Source of the DNA: Nitrospirales bacterium
GTDB lineage: Bacteria; Nitrospirota; Nitrospiria; Nitrospirales; UBA8639
Assembly (NCBI GenBank): GCA_029261355.1
Contig: JAJDBM010000024.1
Coordinates: 372,001-436,000, forward strand
Length of the DNA: 64,000 bases
Direction: 5' to 3'
Part shown: positions 46,476-55,599 of the stretch, piece by piece
How the letters are laid out: each line of letters opens with the position of its first letter
Numbering within the stretch: the stretch's first letter is position 1
The notes under the pieces: model-generated
What the model saw: the letters and a program-made list of their open reading frames with translations, nothing else
What the model was told of the DNA's origin: nothing
The model's database searches: none
Program-made: the position numbers and the translations under genes

Positions 46476-47005
46476 GCTGCCTTTCTATTTCAAATTGAAT
46501 AATCACGGTATTTTTCTTAGAAGAAAAAATAGAATTTTCCGTCTATTGCGAGAACTTTATCTTAACATCCGTAAAGTCGCGATTCGTTGCTCTAACACTT
46601 GAAATATTTCAAAATCAGAATTGCCTGAATTCTAGAAAATTCACAATAATGTAGAGTTAAGTTTTCGGTGAAATGTGGAAATGGTGAGTCAGAAAATTTC
46701 ATACCAAAAAACGCGGAAGTGTTAAACGCGCGCGCATGAGTTTCCTTTTATTTAGAAAAGTGCTGATATTTTGGTCCCTCTGTTTTATCTCCAATTTCCC
46801 CTTTGTTAGAATGTTTTGAATTGCCACCAATCTCTTTCTGATAGATTTCCCTAGTACCCAGTTGAGCCTAAGTGCATTTAGGTAATTGGCCTGTCTGGAT
46901 TAAATAGTTTTAAAGTCTACGCTTTTTAGATGAGATCGGAAAAGAACTCTGATTTTCTAATTTTTTAGTAACAGGGGGGGGTCTAGAGTCACTTTCATGA
47001 TCTTC
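46476..47005. other. AT-rich intergenic region between convergent genes
   Basis: About 530 bases between two genes read towards each other. No gene or clear terminator. It contains a run of eight G at 46974-46981, short palindromes such as GAAATATTTC near 46602, and otherwise featureless AT-rich sequence. Confidence 0.5.
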
Positions 47006-48034
47006 TCATGATTTCCGAAAGAAACTAACTATTTTACTCCGTAACTTTTCCGAAGGATGGGATACGTAGTCTTGCCAATCACCGACTAAAGTCGAATGGG
47101 CTCTGTAAGGAACAGCTTCATTTTCTTCAGTTTTTTCCCCGGCACGTACTTTTCCGTTTGAATAGACATAGTCGAGAAGCTCAGCATCAATAAATTTCTT
47201 GCCAAAAATAGCCTGCATATATTCATGCTTTTCTCTTTTGGCAAGACAATCATTCAGGAACCTAGTACCAAGAATTTTTATACCTCCAATCTTTACCCGC
47301 TTGATAGCATTGCTTAACTCTAAACCTGAAAGGCCTAAAGATCTATAATCATAACCGGTCCCCCAAAACATGAACGGTAAAGTGGGTTGAGCCACGACCA
47401 CTTTTTGAATGTTCTTATTATCTAGTAGTGCAAGAGGGCTAGCTCCTGTGAGGCACATTCCTATTACACCAATTGTTTGGTTTGAGTGATCGTCTTGAAT
47501 CATTTTTACAAACTTCCTTAACCAATGGTGTATAGGTCTCGTTTTTCCTACAAAATCCTCGTCTTCTTTTCCTTGAGATTGAAAAGAAATCTTCTTTTCA
47601 ACAAAAGGGATCCACTCCTGGCTCGCAAAATACTGAACAAATCCTTTCACCTTGCTCTCTTCTGCTAGTTTTCCAAACAACAGAGGAGCATAAACGGTAA
47701 AGCCTTCTTCTGAAAGCCAATGCGCAAAGTTCAATGTTTTTCTTGTAAGTCCAGGCAATTCATGAAGCAAAAGCAATGGTGGGTTGGTCCGGGAATTCTT
47801 ATCAAGAGGGAAGACAATATACTCATGTTGGATGCTTGAACCATCTTCTTCTAATGCAAACATTTCAAGAGATTTAGGAAGCGGAAACTCCAAAGATATT
47901 TCGGAATCATCTTTTTTCCATGTAGGGTCAACTTTTCCTGAGAAACATTTAGCAAAATCATAAATTCCACATCCCGTTAAAAATGTGGAAGATAAGAAGA
48001 AAATGATAATCTTGTTTCGAAGCTGCCTACCCAT
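47006..48034 (-). CDS. Lipoprotein of the dienelactone hydrolase-like group
   Basis: A 342-residue exported protein with a clear lipoprotein signal (LTGC, C22). The hydrolase core has LLLLHELPGLTRKTLNFAHW (about 87-106) and a nucleophile elbow IGMCLTG whose centre is cysteine C194, as in dienelactone hydrolase (normally GYCLGG), not serine. The lid region (KLAEESKVKGFVQYFASQEW) is large. Substrate unknown. It is the downstream partner of the next leftward gene, 40 bases apart, and likely forms an operon with it. Confidence 0.75.
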   Translation of the reverse strand: MGRQLRNKIIIFFLSSTFLTGCGIYDFAKCFSGKVDPTWKKDDSEISLEFPLPKSLEMFALEEDGSSIQHEYIVFPLDKNSRTNPPLLLLHELPGLTRKTLNFAHWLSEEGFTVYAPLLFGKLAEESKVKGFVQYFASQEWIPFVEKKISFQSQGKEDEDFVGKTRPIHHWLRKFVKMIQDDHSNQTIGVIGMCLTGASPLALLDNKNIQKVVVAQPTLPFMFWGTGYDYRSLGLSGLELSNAIKRVKIGGIKILGTRFLNDCLAKREKHEYMQAIFGKKFIDAELLDYVYSNGKVRAGEKTEENEAVPYRAHSTLVGDWQDYVSHPSEKLRSKIVSFFRKS

Positions 48035-48074
48035 AAAACTCTACTCTTGATTACGTGTCAAAAATTACTGTCCT

Positions 48075-49463
48075 CTAATTGCTCCTATGAACTTTTCCCG
48101 AAATAACATTCCACAACAGGACTCCCATTTCTTTTCGATAAATATCGCTATGGGCAAGGCCACCTGAACCATAAGCATTGTAGTTAATGAGGTCATTGGC
48201 GTTGATATAGGTCTTGTGACTTTTGCGATCAAGAGGAGTAGACAGGTTGCCCTCTGACGTAGCAGTCACACATTCGAATTCTATATTTGATTTCTTTTTG
48301 CAGTAATCTTTGTAGGTCGTGTTATTACCGACGAACGGCACATACGATTTATTATCCATGGCTTTGTCATATTTCGAGGCTGTTAGAACCACATGCTTCG
48401 CATTTTCGCAGGATCGATCTTCTCCTGGATAGTAAATTCCTTCTTTTCCTTTGTTCCGTTCATATCTGTTAATGGAATAGGCCCCTTGCAGACCAATGAG
48501 CAGGTCAATGGTATTTCGAGGAATGAGCTTTCCATCCTGAGTAATAGCTGGCCCCATACACACGCCCATACTGGAAACCCTGGCCCCAAAACTATGTCCC
48601 AGGACAACAATGGGTACATCTCCAGGCAAATCGCGCAACGTGTCATGTAACAGCACGCCGAGCCATCCAAATCCCACTTCATCGGCGTCGTCTGCTTTGT
48701 TCCCATAACTAAACAGAGTCACAATGGGAGTAATCCAATCGGCTGCCCATTTGCTTGGCCAAGTTAGCCCAATGAACAACGGCCGAAAAGCATCCCCATT
48801 TTTTTCTGCAGCCAATACCATATTCTTGGCAACCGAGTTAAAATTTCGTATGGCCTCTGCTTGATCAGTATTCCAACCCATCATCCCAACAAGAATATGA
48901 GTATATCCTCCACTCTCTGATTGTTGAGCATTTTCTATCTTTTTACTCAGTTCCCCTTTCAGGATTTTCAGCGCTTCCCAACTTTGCACATATGCCGCTT
49001 GAGGATGTACTTGATGCTTCTCTGAAGGATCACAAAATTCCACTGGGGAATGCTCATCCTTTGCTCGGTAGTATGCATTGTAATGGGCACAATTACCTTC
49101 CCCATGTTTTCTCCCAAAACTTTCAACGATATGGGAGATATAGAGCAATTTTTCATCGTCACCTATTCTTGCGATATGTTCCCCCATCTTTTCTCCAGCA
49201 TTCGGAATCGACACAGTTTGCACATCACCTTCCTGAGAGATATCTCCTTTGGGACTTTTTTCAATCCCAATGACATAACCAGGAAAACGTAGGCTAATTT
49301 CTGAGGGATAATAGAGTGCTGAATGAAACAAAACCGGAGTTTCATCCCACGTATTCAGTTCAGTCTCACCCAATTGTAATGTCCGAGGTGGAGGTGAGGC
49401 ACATGCCGACGCCACAAAGCAGATGATCATCATCGTCATTAACTTCATCCCATTCATACTCAC
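48075..49463 (-). CDS. Lipoprotein with alpha/beta-hydrolase domain
   Basis: A 462-residue exported protein with a lipoprotein signal ending at C21 (ASAC). A hydrolase domain follows: HILVGMMGWNTDQAEAIRNF (about 189-208) takes the place of the usual HG oxyanion motif, then LFIGLTWPSKW, and VVLGHSFGARV with the predicted nucleophile S291. The first 150 residues are strand-rich, contain three cysteines and resemble nothing I know. It shares the late layout of the other island hydrolases (large middle insertion before the GxSxG elbow). Read leftward together with the dienelactone-hydrolase-like gene. Confidence 0.7.
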   Translation of the reverse strand: MSMNGMKLMTMMIICFVASACASPPPRTLQLGETELNTWDETPVLFHSALYYPSEISLRFPGYVIGIEKSPKGDISQEGDVQTVSIPNAGEKMGEHIARIGDDEKLLYISHIVESFGRKHGEGNCAHYNAYYRAKDEHSPVEFCDPSEKHQVHPQAAYVQSWEALKILKGELSKKIENAQQSESGGYTHILVGMMGWNTDQAEAIRNFNSVAKNMVLAAEKNGDAFRPLFIGLTWPSKWAADWITPIVTLFSYGNKADDADEVGFGWLGVLLHDTLRDLPGDVPIVVLGHSFGARVSSMGVCMGPAITQDGKLIPRNTIDLLIGLQGAYSINRYERNKGKEGIYYPGEDRSCENAKHVVLTASKYDKAMDNKSYVPFVGNNTTYKDYCKKKSNIEFECVTATSEGNLSTPLDRKSHKTYINANDLINYNAYGSGGLAHSDIYRKEMGVLLWNVISGKVHRSN

Positions 49464-49839
49464 CTTCTTTCTTGAAATTTCTGTATGGAATTTATTATCT
49501 CTTTGGATACATTCATTATCTTTTTCGATACACCAAGTAGAAGTTAGATAGTTGTTGACGAGTCAGTCATACATAGAGACAACCATGTCTCAAGTTCATT
49601 CACATGTACACATGCGCTTCAATTGATTTTTGAGACCATTAATACCTGCACTCATTTTGGCCTTTGGATACATACCCCATTTCTTGCATGGAGTAAAGGA
49701 AGGTACGATATCGATGAAGTTTGAATACATTTCCAATTATTGATCATCAACTCTTGTCACGGTGCAAGAAGTCACCCATTCAGACCGTCTTTTTACTTCA
49801 TTCCCCTTGTCTTTAATACTCTAAACAACGGAGTCATGA
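49464..49839. other. Divergent promoter region
   Basis: About 375 bases between a leftward and a rightward gene. It must hold promoters for both directions. No clear -10/-35 pair, operator or hairpin stands out; nothing else is recognised. Confidence 0.4.
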
Positions 49840-51669
49840 ATGCCTACCAACAAACGAGTGAAAAATGTTCAACAAGATGTTCCTGATACTCGTGACTGGA
49901 TGTATCAACCGGCGCTCATCCCACTTGAAAGATCGCTCGATCCTCCTGACAATCTTCAGATTCTCGATCAAAAAAGCGAAGGCGCATGCACAGGGTTTTC
50001 ATTGGCCGCGTCGATTAACTGTCTCAACTCCAGTTTGAACCGTCAGTATCAAGTGAGCCCTAGAATGCTCTATGAAATGGCGAAGCTCCATGATGAATGG
50101 CCAGGGGAACAATATGATGGATCCAGCTTACGCGGAGCGATTCAAGGATGGAAGCACATGGGCGTCTGTTCAGAAGAACTTTGGCCGTTTCGAGTTGGCA
50201 AGAAAGACAAAGGAGATCTGACCATAGAACGTGCTAAAAACGCACGCAACAATACGGTAGGAGCCTACTACCGTATCAAGCCTAATATTTCTCATTTTCA
50301 CGCCGCGTTGAATGAGACTGGAGTCATTTCTGTTTCGGCAAAAGTTCATCGCGGATGGGATGCTCCTAAAAACGGAATGATTACACGCCATGAGAAGCCT
50401 GATGGCGGTCATGCCTTTGCGATTGTTGGATACAATGACAAAGGCTTCTGGGTTCAAAACTCTTGGGGAGCTAGGTGGGGAAATGGTGGACTCGCGCTTT
50501 GGACGTATGAAGATTGGATTACAAACATCATGGACGCCTGGGTCTTTCGACTCGCGCTTCCAACCCCTCAAATATTCGACCTGAAGCCAGAAGCGGCATT
50601 GTCAGCCTCCCCAAAAAGTAGCAAAGTCGAAGCTTCACCTACTCCACGATCCTCTATTGCTGGTCACTTCGTCCATGTTGATGATGGACGGTACGCAACA
50701 TCAGGTCGTTATTGGAGCACGAAAGAGGACATTGAACAAACCGCTGAATTCGTCGCGAATAGCCCGAAGTACCAACACCTGTTGTTTTATATGCATGGCG
50801 GATTGAACTCGCCGAAAGCCTCAGCCAAGCGCATTGCGGCCATGAAAGAACGATTTAAAAGCAATGGCATTTACCCGTTTCATATTATGTACGACACAGG
50901 AATTGTTGAAGAACTCAAAGATTTGATCTTTCGAAAAGAGAATGAGGCTAGTGAACGCGTTGGAGGGTTTAGTGATTGGACGGACCGTATAATTGAAAGC
51001 GTCGTCCGCCGCCCAGGCACCTTACTCTGGGACGAGATGAAACAAGATGCGTATGAGGCCTTTGCCCCGCAGGGAGCCGGGACTGATGCCGTGAATCGGT
51101 TTACCAAACATATCAAGAAGTCGACGAAAAACAAGAAAATCCATCTTGTCGGACATAGCACGGGAGCCATCGTGATCGCACACTTGCTGAATACTTTGAA
51201 ACGATATCAATTTCGAGTCGAAAGCTGTAGCCTCTTAGCTCCTGCTTGTAGCATTGACCTTTTTACATCGCATTACTTGCCAGTACTCGAAGGCAAAACA
51301 ACTCTTAAGATTAAAGATCTCACAATCTATAATTTGAAAGACGAACTGGAACGAGACGATCACGTCGCAAGAGTGTATCGAAAGTCACTGCTGTATCTCG
51401 TTTCGAACGCGCTGGAACGACGCCCTGAGCCTCCACCTGATGACCCTCAACCCAAGCCTCTCTTAGGCATGCAAATCTTTGAGAAACTCGCCAAATCCGC
51501 CAAAGCGAAACACAAGTTCATTTATTCTAATGGCGTCGAAGGCCAAAGAACGCGAAGTACTTCGCATGGTGGTTTTGATAATGACATCTACACCATGAAT
51601 CATGTCCTTGAAAGGATGTTAGGCAAAAGATCCAAAGATCCATTCACATCAGATGATCTAGATTATTAG
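49840..51669 (+). CDS. Papain-like (C1) protease fused to HGGLN-type hydrolase
   Basis: A 609-residue two-domain protein without a signal peptide. Residues about 10-240 form a C1 peptidase: Q44 and C50 (LDQKSEGACTGFSLAA), H191 (GGHAFAIVGY) and N207 (VQNSWGARWGNGG), a complete catalytic set. A linker of about 40 residues rich in S, P and A follows. Residues about 275-600 form an alpha/beta hydrolase with LFYMHGGLN (315-323) and LVGHSTGA (S440 nucleophile), homologous to the hydrolase at 38447-40216. No pro-peptide is visible, so the protease may be active when folded or act inside a complex. Role unknown; the two domains may process a conjugate that has both peptide and ester bonds. Confidence 0.75.
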   Translation: MPTNKRVKNVQQDVPDTRDWMYQPALIPLERSLDPPDNLQILDQKSEGACTGFSLAASINCLNSSLNRQYQVSPRMLYEMAKLHDEWPGEQYDGSSLRGAIQGWKHMGVCSEELWPFRVGKKDKGDLTIERAKNARNNTVGAYYRIKPNISHFHAALNETGVISVSAKVHRGWDAPKNGMITRHEKPDGGHAFAIVGYNDKGFWVQNSWGARWGNGGLALWTYEDWITNIMDAWVFRLALPTPQIFDLKPEAALSASPKSSKVEASPTPRSSIAGHFVHVDDGRYATSGRYWSTKEDIEQTAEFVANSPKYQHLLFYMHGGLNSPKASAKRIAAMKERFKSNGIYPFHIMYDTGIVEELKDLIFRKENEASERVGGFSDWTDRIIESVVRRPGTLLWDEMKQDAYEAFAPQGAGTDAVNRFTKHIKKSTKNKKIHLVGHSTGAIVIAHLLNTLKRYQFRVESCSLLAPACSIDLFTSHYLPVLEGKTTLKIKDLTIYNLKDELERDDHVARVYRKSLLYLVSNALERRPEPPPDDPQPKPLLGMQIFEKLAKSAKAKHKFIYSNGVEGQRTRSTSHGGFDNDIYTMNHVLERMLGKRSKDPFTSDDLDY

Positions 51670-51819
51670 GATACTTGTGATCCAAACATCAGATGGAATT
51701 ATGGCTCCAATATAGGATAATTATGAGTGGCTCTGGGCCTTACGAACTATCGTATCCAAGGACACCGTGAATTCAAATATTAGCGAGAGGTGGTGTGGAA
51801 TATCTTGAATGTAGGAATA

Positions 51820-52464
51820 CTACATCTGCCAATAGACAAGTGCTTCGAGAGGATTGAGGCCTTTTAACTGAAAAAAGGCAAACGATGCCATTGCGACTAG
51901 GAGCACGGAGACAATCACAACAACCAAAAGGCTCATTTTTTTTCTTGCACGTGGATATTGCGGTTCTTCCTCACGAGGACGAGGGCTTTCTCCCCACAGT
52001 GGACTTTTTCTTTTCTCTTTTTTTTGTCCATAGGCATTCATCAAATCCTGACGTGCTTCAGCGATGCGTGCGCCATTCTCTTCTTGTCCCGTAATTTGAC
52101 TGTCAGGAGAGGCCACAAGCTGTTGTGGTCTAGTGACTCTAGCCTTACCCTTTTCTCCTTTGAGGCGTCTTGTAAAGGGAACTCCACAATGTGGACATAA
52201 CCATGTTTCTTGCCCAAGCTCTCTTGGCGTCGCTTCTGGAATTCCTTGATCCTGCGACGTCGGAGCCCCACAATGGGGACAAGCCTTCGCTTGTTTGGAG
52301 AGCAGGTTCCCACAATCCACACAATTCAGGAAGGATTCAACATTCTTCGCATCAAGCCGCTCTTTCTTCCCGGGATAGGGAAATGCACATTGCGGACAGG
52401 CGACGGCCTCTGAGGATACGTCTTTCTGACATTCTGGACATTGGACAAGCGGCATCGGACTCAA
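51820..52464 (-). CDS. Zinc-ribbon protein with C-terminal membrane helix
   Basis: A 214-residue protein. Three CxxC-type zinc ribbons lie in the first 100 residues (CPECQ...CPQC, CVDCG...CPHCG, CPHCG with an unpaired last half). A charged, likely disordered linker follows (about 100-170), then one hydrophobic helix near residues 178-198 with a short tail. This layout is common among bacterial sensor-like or scaffold proteins of unknown role. No link to the neighbouring arsenic genes is evident. It is read leftward, away from arsM. Confidence 0.65.
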   Translation of the reverse strand: MSPMPLVQCPECQKDVSSEAVACPQCAFPYPGKKERLDAKNVESFLNCVDCGNLLSKQAKACPHCGAPTSQDQGIPEATPRELGQETWLCPHCGVPFTRRLKGEKGKARVTRPQQLVASPDSQITGQEENGARIAEARQDLMNAYGQKKEKRKSPLWGESPRPREEEPQYPRARKKMSLLVVVIVSVLLVAMASFAFFQLKGLNPLEALVYWQM

Positions 52465-52994
52465 CCTCGTATAACGAAGAAAAAAATGATATGAATACTA
52501 TACTGATTACTTCTAATTGATAGCAAAGTTGATACCTAGGTGAAAACGAAAAAAAACATAATGAAATTCAATATGTTATAATTTCTAACCATAACAAATC
52601 CCCATTTTTTCGAAAAAAAGTGGAGGGAAGCTCATTCAGCAGTTTTATCTACAAGAACACCTAGAATCTACATAAACAGAAGGACAACCCATGGCCCTGG
52701 TAGGATGCCTGGTAATTCCAACGAATCCACCAACGACCGTGTTTTTGGATACTTCTCGTTTCGAGCGAAGTAGACTCAGACAAGTAAACTGAGACAAAAA
52801 AAAGAAAGCCCTCTTTAAACTGGGCTCGCATCTATGATGTCAGCTGAGCTATTTAGAGAGTCACCTAACTTTAGTCTGTCTGTAAGCCAGGCAACAGAAT
52901 TTTTGTAATATTTATGGTACTTTTGAGACATCCCATTGTCTAGATTGCTGTTTGCAATCCCATTAATTCCATTTCCATCATTCATGAGGGACTT
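52465..52994. other. Intergenic region upstream of arsM
   Basis: About 530 bases. It holds a leftward terminator-like hairpin (AGCCC 52807-52811 with GGGCT 52822-52826, preceded on the plus strand by eight A at 52796-52803), although no leftward gene is visible to feed it. It also has short inverted repeats near 52752-52772. No gene is convincing. Confidence 0.4.
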
Positions 52995-54185
52995 ATGCCA
53001 AATGAGACGATAACTCAAACTGTCAGTGAACGATATGCCCGTGCCGTCACAACCGGCGAAGAGATGTGTTGCCCAACCGGGTATGACCATGAAGAATTAC
53101 AAAAGTTTATTCCTGAGGCTGTCCTAAAAGTATCCTATGGTTGTGGCACTCCAGTGGGCCTCACCACCGTCCAACCTGGTGAAACCGTGCTCGACATTGG
53201 CTCAGGAGGAGGCATTGATTGCTTTGAGGCCTCACGGCGAGTTGGGGCTGAGGGAAAGGTCATTGGCATTGATATGACCGATGAAATGCTGGCCCTTGCC
53301 AAGAGTCAGGCGCCAATTGTGGCAAAGAACCTTGGATATGCCACGTCGAATGTTGATTTCCGCAAAGGGTTTGCTGACGCCATGCCTGTTGACGATCACT
53401 GCGTCGACCTGATTGTGTCCAACTGCGTCATTAACCTTGCGCCGGATAAGGTCAAAGTGTTTCGTGAAATGTATCGCGTGCTCAAACCAGGAGGCCGGTT
53501 TACGATTTCTGATATCGTGGCCGACCAGCCAATTCCCAACTATATGATCCAGGATAAAGAAAAGTGGGGAGACTGCTTATCTGGAGCGCTGACTCTTGGT
53601 GACTATTGGGGCGGATTGCGACAAGCTGGCTTTGGCGGAATTCACCAAGTTGGGTTCATCCCATGGCGCGTCATTGATGGCATTCACTTCTTGTCATTAA
53701 CCTTGACTGGCTACAAGCTTTCATCTGACTCCATCAAACAGACTGCTCAGTTCGCCACGTTTACCGGCCCTTTCAGTCGCATTACAGATGAACGAGGTCA
53801 TTCATTCACTCGAGGAATCCCGCAGTCCATTGATAGAGAAACCGAACAATTGTTAAAGAACTCCTCATATCGCGAACTCTTTGTCTTTTCTGACAGCCCC
53901 ACAACGTTGACAAAAGAACACCCTCAATGGTCATCAGTCTTGCCAGAAGATGCCCCCTGCGTCTGGAAAGGACAGTATGCCTTACTGACGGGCCCATTCG
54001 TTGAAGCCTGCGATGACGATGAACACACGTTTATATGTGGAGAGGCTCAAGAAATCTGTTCGAAGACGAACAAGGTCCTTGAGAGTGAGGCTTATCGAAA
54101 ATATTTCGCAGTGATCAACCGTGCAAGCGAAACGGTCACCTCTCAGGAACCAGCTGCCTGTGGACCAACTGACGGATGCTGTTAA
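52995..54185 (+). CDS. arsM: Arsenite S-adenosylmethionine methyltransferase
   Basis: Cytosolic enzyme that methylates trivalent arsenic using SAM. The 396 residues show the SAM motif LDIGSGGG (66-73) and the three arsenic-binding cysteines expected for ArsM: C50 (SYGCG), C144 (SNCVINL) and C194 (GDCLSGA). The last two are 50 apart, as in characterised ArsM. A C-terminal part of about 130 residues ends in a cysteine-rich tail (CGPTDGCC) that could hold metal. GAGGG precedes the ATG. The gene that follows is arsS, so the product probably feeds arsenosugar synthesis and not only volatile methylarsines. Confidence 0.88.
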   Translation: MPNETITQTVSERYARAVTTGEEMCCPTGYDHEELQKFIPEAVLKVSYGCGTPVGLTTVQPGETVLDIGSGGGIDCFEASRRVGAEGKVIGIDMTDEMLALAKSQAPIVAKNLGYATSNVDFRKGFADAMPVDDHCVDLIVSNCVINLAPDKVKVFREMYRVLKPGGRFTISDIVADQPIPNYMIQDKEKWGDCLSGALTLGDYWGGLRQAGFGGIHQVGFIPWRVIDGIHFLSLTLTGYKLSSDSIKQTAQFATFTGPFSRITDERGHSFTRGIPQSIDRETEQLLKNSSYRELFVFSDSPTTLTKEHPQWSSVLPEDAPCVWKGQYALLTGPFVEACDDDEHTFICGEAQEICSKTNKVLESEAYRKYFAVINRASETVTSQEPAACGPTDGCC

Positions 54186-54249
54186 CGGTCCACATCCTCT
54201 ATGACGTGAAACGTGTGCCTATTACTTGTGAAGATGTAGTGAAAGTTCT

Positions 54250-55272
54250 GTGACTATGATTCGAACCATACCGCTGATCCTGGATAGTGCCTCACCGGCC
54301 CATACGTCACATGGGGCCCCATTCAACGACACGATCGCACGCCATGGCGTGAGCACTCTCACAGCTCAGACCATCTCCACCATACAAGTGAATATTGGAA
54401 AACTCTGTAATCAAATATGTCACCACTGTCATGTCGATGCTGGCCCGCAACGCACAGAAATCATGAGTCTAGAGACACTTGACGCCATACTGGCCATACT
54501 TCAAAAGTACCCTCAAATTTCGACAGTTGATATCACTGGAGGTGCGCCAGAAATGAACCCGCACTTTGAGTATTTCGTCAAAGAATGTCGAAGTCTCAAT
54601 CGTACGGTGATCGATCGATGCAACTTGACAGTGTTTTTTGTCAAAGGAAAAGGCCACCTTCCTCAATTTCTCGCAAAACACAACATAGAAATTGTCGCAT
54701 CACTCCCCTGCTACTTGGAAGACAATGTCGATGAGCAACGAGGAAAAGGCGTTTTTGATCGTAGTATTGCTGCCCTCCAACAGCTCAATGCGCTGGGATA
54801 TGGCATGGAGGGAAGTGCACTTCAATTAAGTTTGGTCTATAACCCTATCGGCCCGAATCTTCCCCCTTCACAAAAAGAACTCGAGAGCGATTATAAAAAA
54901 GAATTATTCTCACGGTTTGGTATTTCGTTTAATCACCTCTACACGATTACCAACATGCCAATCAGTCGATTCCTAGACGACTTACGAAGCAATGGACACA
55001 TCGAACAATATACTGAACTATTAATCAATTCCTTCAATCCGTCTTCCTTGCAGAGTCTGATGTGTCGCTCTCTCATAAGCGTCAGTTGGGATGGGAAGCT
55101 CTACGACTGTGACTTTAATCAAATGTTAGATCTCACGATTACCCCGCCATCACATCAAACCATCTCCACATTCGATTTCGACCTTCTCAAGCATCGCCGC
55201 ATTGCGACTGGACAGCATTGCTATGGCTGCACAGCAGGTGCCGGCTCATCCTGTGGAGGTTCACTTTCCTAA
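54250..55272 (+). CDS. arsS: ArsS-type radical SAM protein of arsenosugar synthesis
   Basis: A 340-residue radical SAM enzyme. The cluster motif is CNQICHHC with C53, C57 and C60 (CxxxCxxC), followed by VDAGPQRTE, as in the ArsS/DUF3641 family. The SAM-site GGAPEMNP motif lies at about residues 97-104. The C-terminal SPASM-like/DUF3641 region has CYGCTAGAGSSCGG at the end for extra cluster binding. ArsS is proposed to add a deoxyadenosyl group to methylated arsenic. It lies 64 bases after arsM, read the same way. Start is GTG 54250 or ATG 54256. Confidence 0.88.
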   Translation: MTMIRTIPLILDSASPAHTSHGAPFNDTIARHGVSTLTAQTISTIQVNIGKLCNQICHHCHVDAGPQRTEIMSLETLDAILAILQKYPQISTVDITGGAPEMNPHFEYFVKECRSLNRTVIDRCNLTVFFVKGKGHLPQFLAKHNIEIVASLPCYLEDNVDEQRGKGVFDRSIAALQQLNALGYGMEGSALQLSLVYNPIGPNLPPSQKELESDYKKELFSRFGISFNHLYTITNMPISRFLDDLRSNGHIEQYTELLINSFNPSSLQSLMCRSLISVSWDGKLYDCDFNQMLDLTITPPSHQTISTFDFDLLKHRRIATGQHCYGCTAGAGSSCGGSLS

Positions 55273-55599
55273 TTTGACGGCAAGGCGTACCTCTTCACAC
55301 TCACCATACATTTCCACCGTCCGTGACAACAATTGACGAGCCTGACGAACCCAATTGACCGCGTTTTTCAATAGCGTCAACGAGCGGGAATCCAACTAAG
55401 CTCCCGTTGAATCCTTGGACACGATAATTCCTATAACTGTCAGCCGTTTAATCTGTATCATTCGTTGGAAACTCAAGCCTTTTGATACTTCGATTACAAG
55501 GGGCCAAGTCATTAACCCCGTGATATCAATCGCTTCAAGATACGGAATTTCCTTGAATCGGCCTTAGGAGCTGTAGAGCTGATAACGAACGGTTAATTG
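55273..55599. other. Intergenic region with possible decayed coding sequence
   Basis: About 330 bases. Read leftward in one frame, it gives protein-like text interrupted by stop codons: a stretch beginning RFKEIPYLEAIDITGLMTWP and, after a TAG near 55396, one with TLLKNAVNWVRQARQLLSRT, ending shortly before the arsS stop. This could be a decayed gene behind the leftward YHS gene, or chance. No other feature is seen. Confidence 0.3.

Noticed and set aside
46974-46981. Run of eight G between convergent genes
   Set aside because: A homopolymer could be a phase-variation site, but it is not in or just before a coding start, so no switch is supported.
52815-53090. Leftward 91-codon open frame overlapping the arsM start
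   Set aside because: Composition is unlike a protein, it overlaps the well-supported arsM, and it has no ribosome site. The leftward terminator-like hairpin at its end remains unexplained but is not enough to call a gene.
51740-55430. Similar strings ATCGT(A/G)TCCAAGGA near 51750 and on the other strand near 55420
   Set aside because: One 14-base near-match without aligned flanks; chance level.
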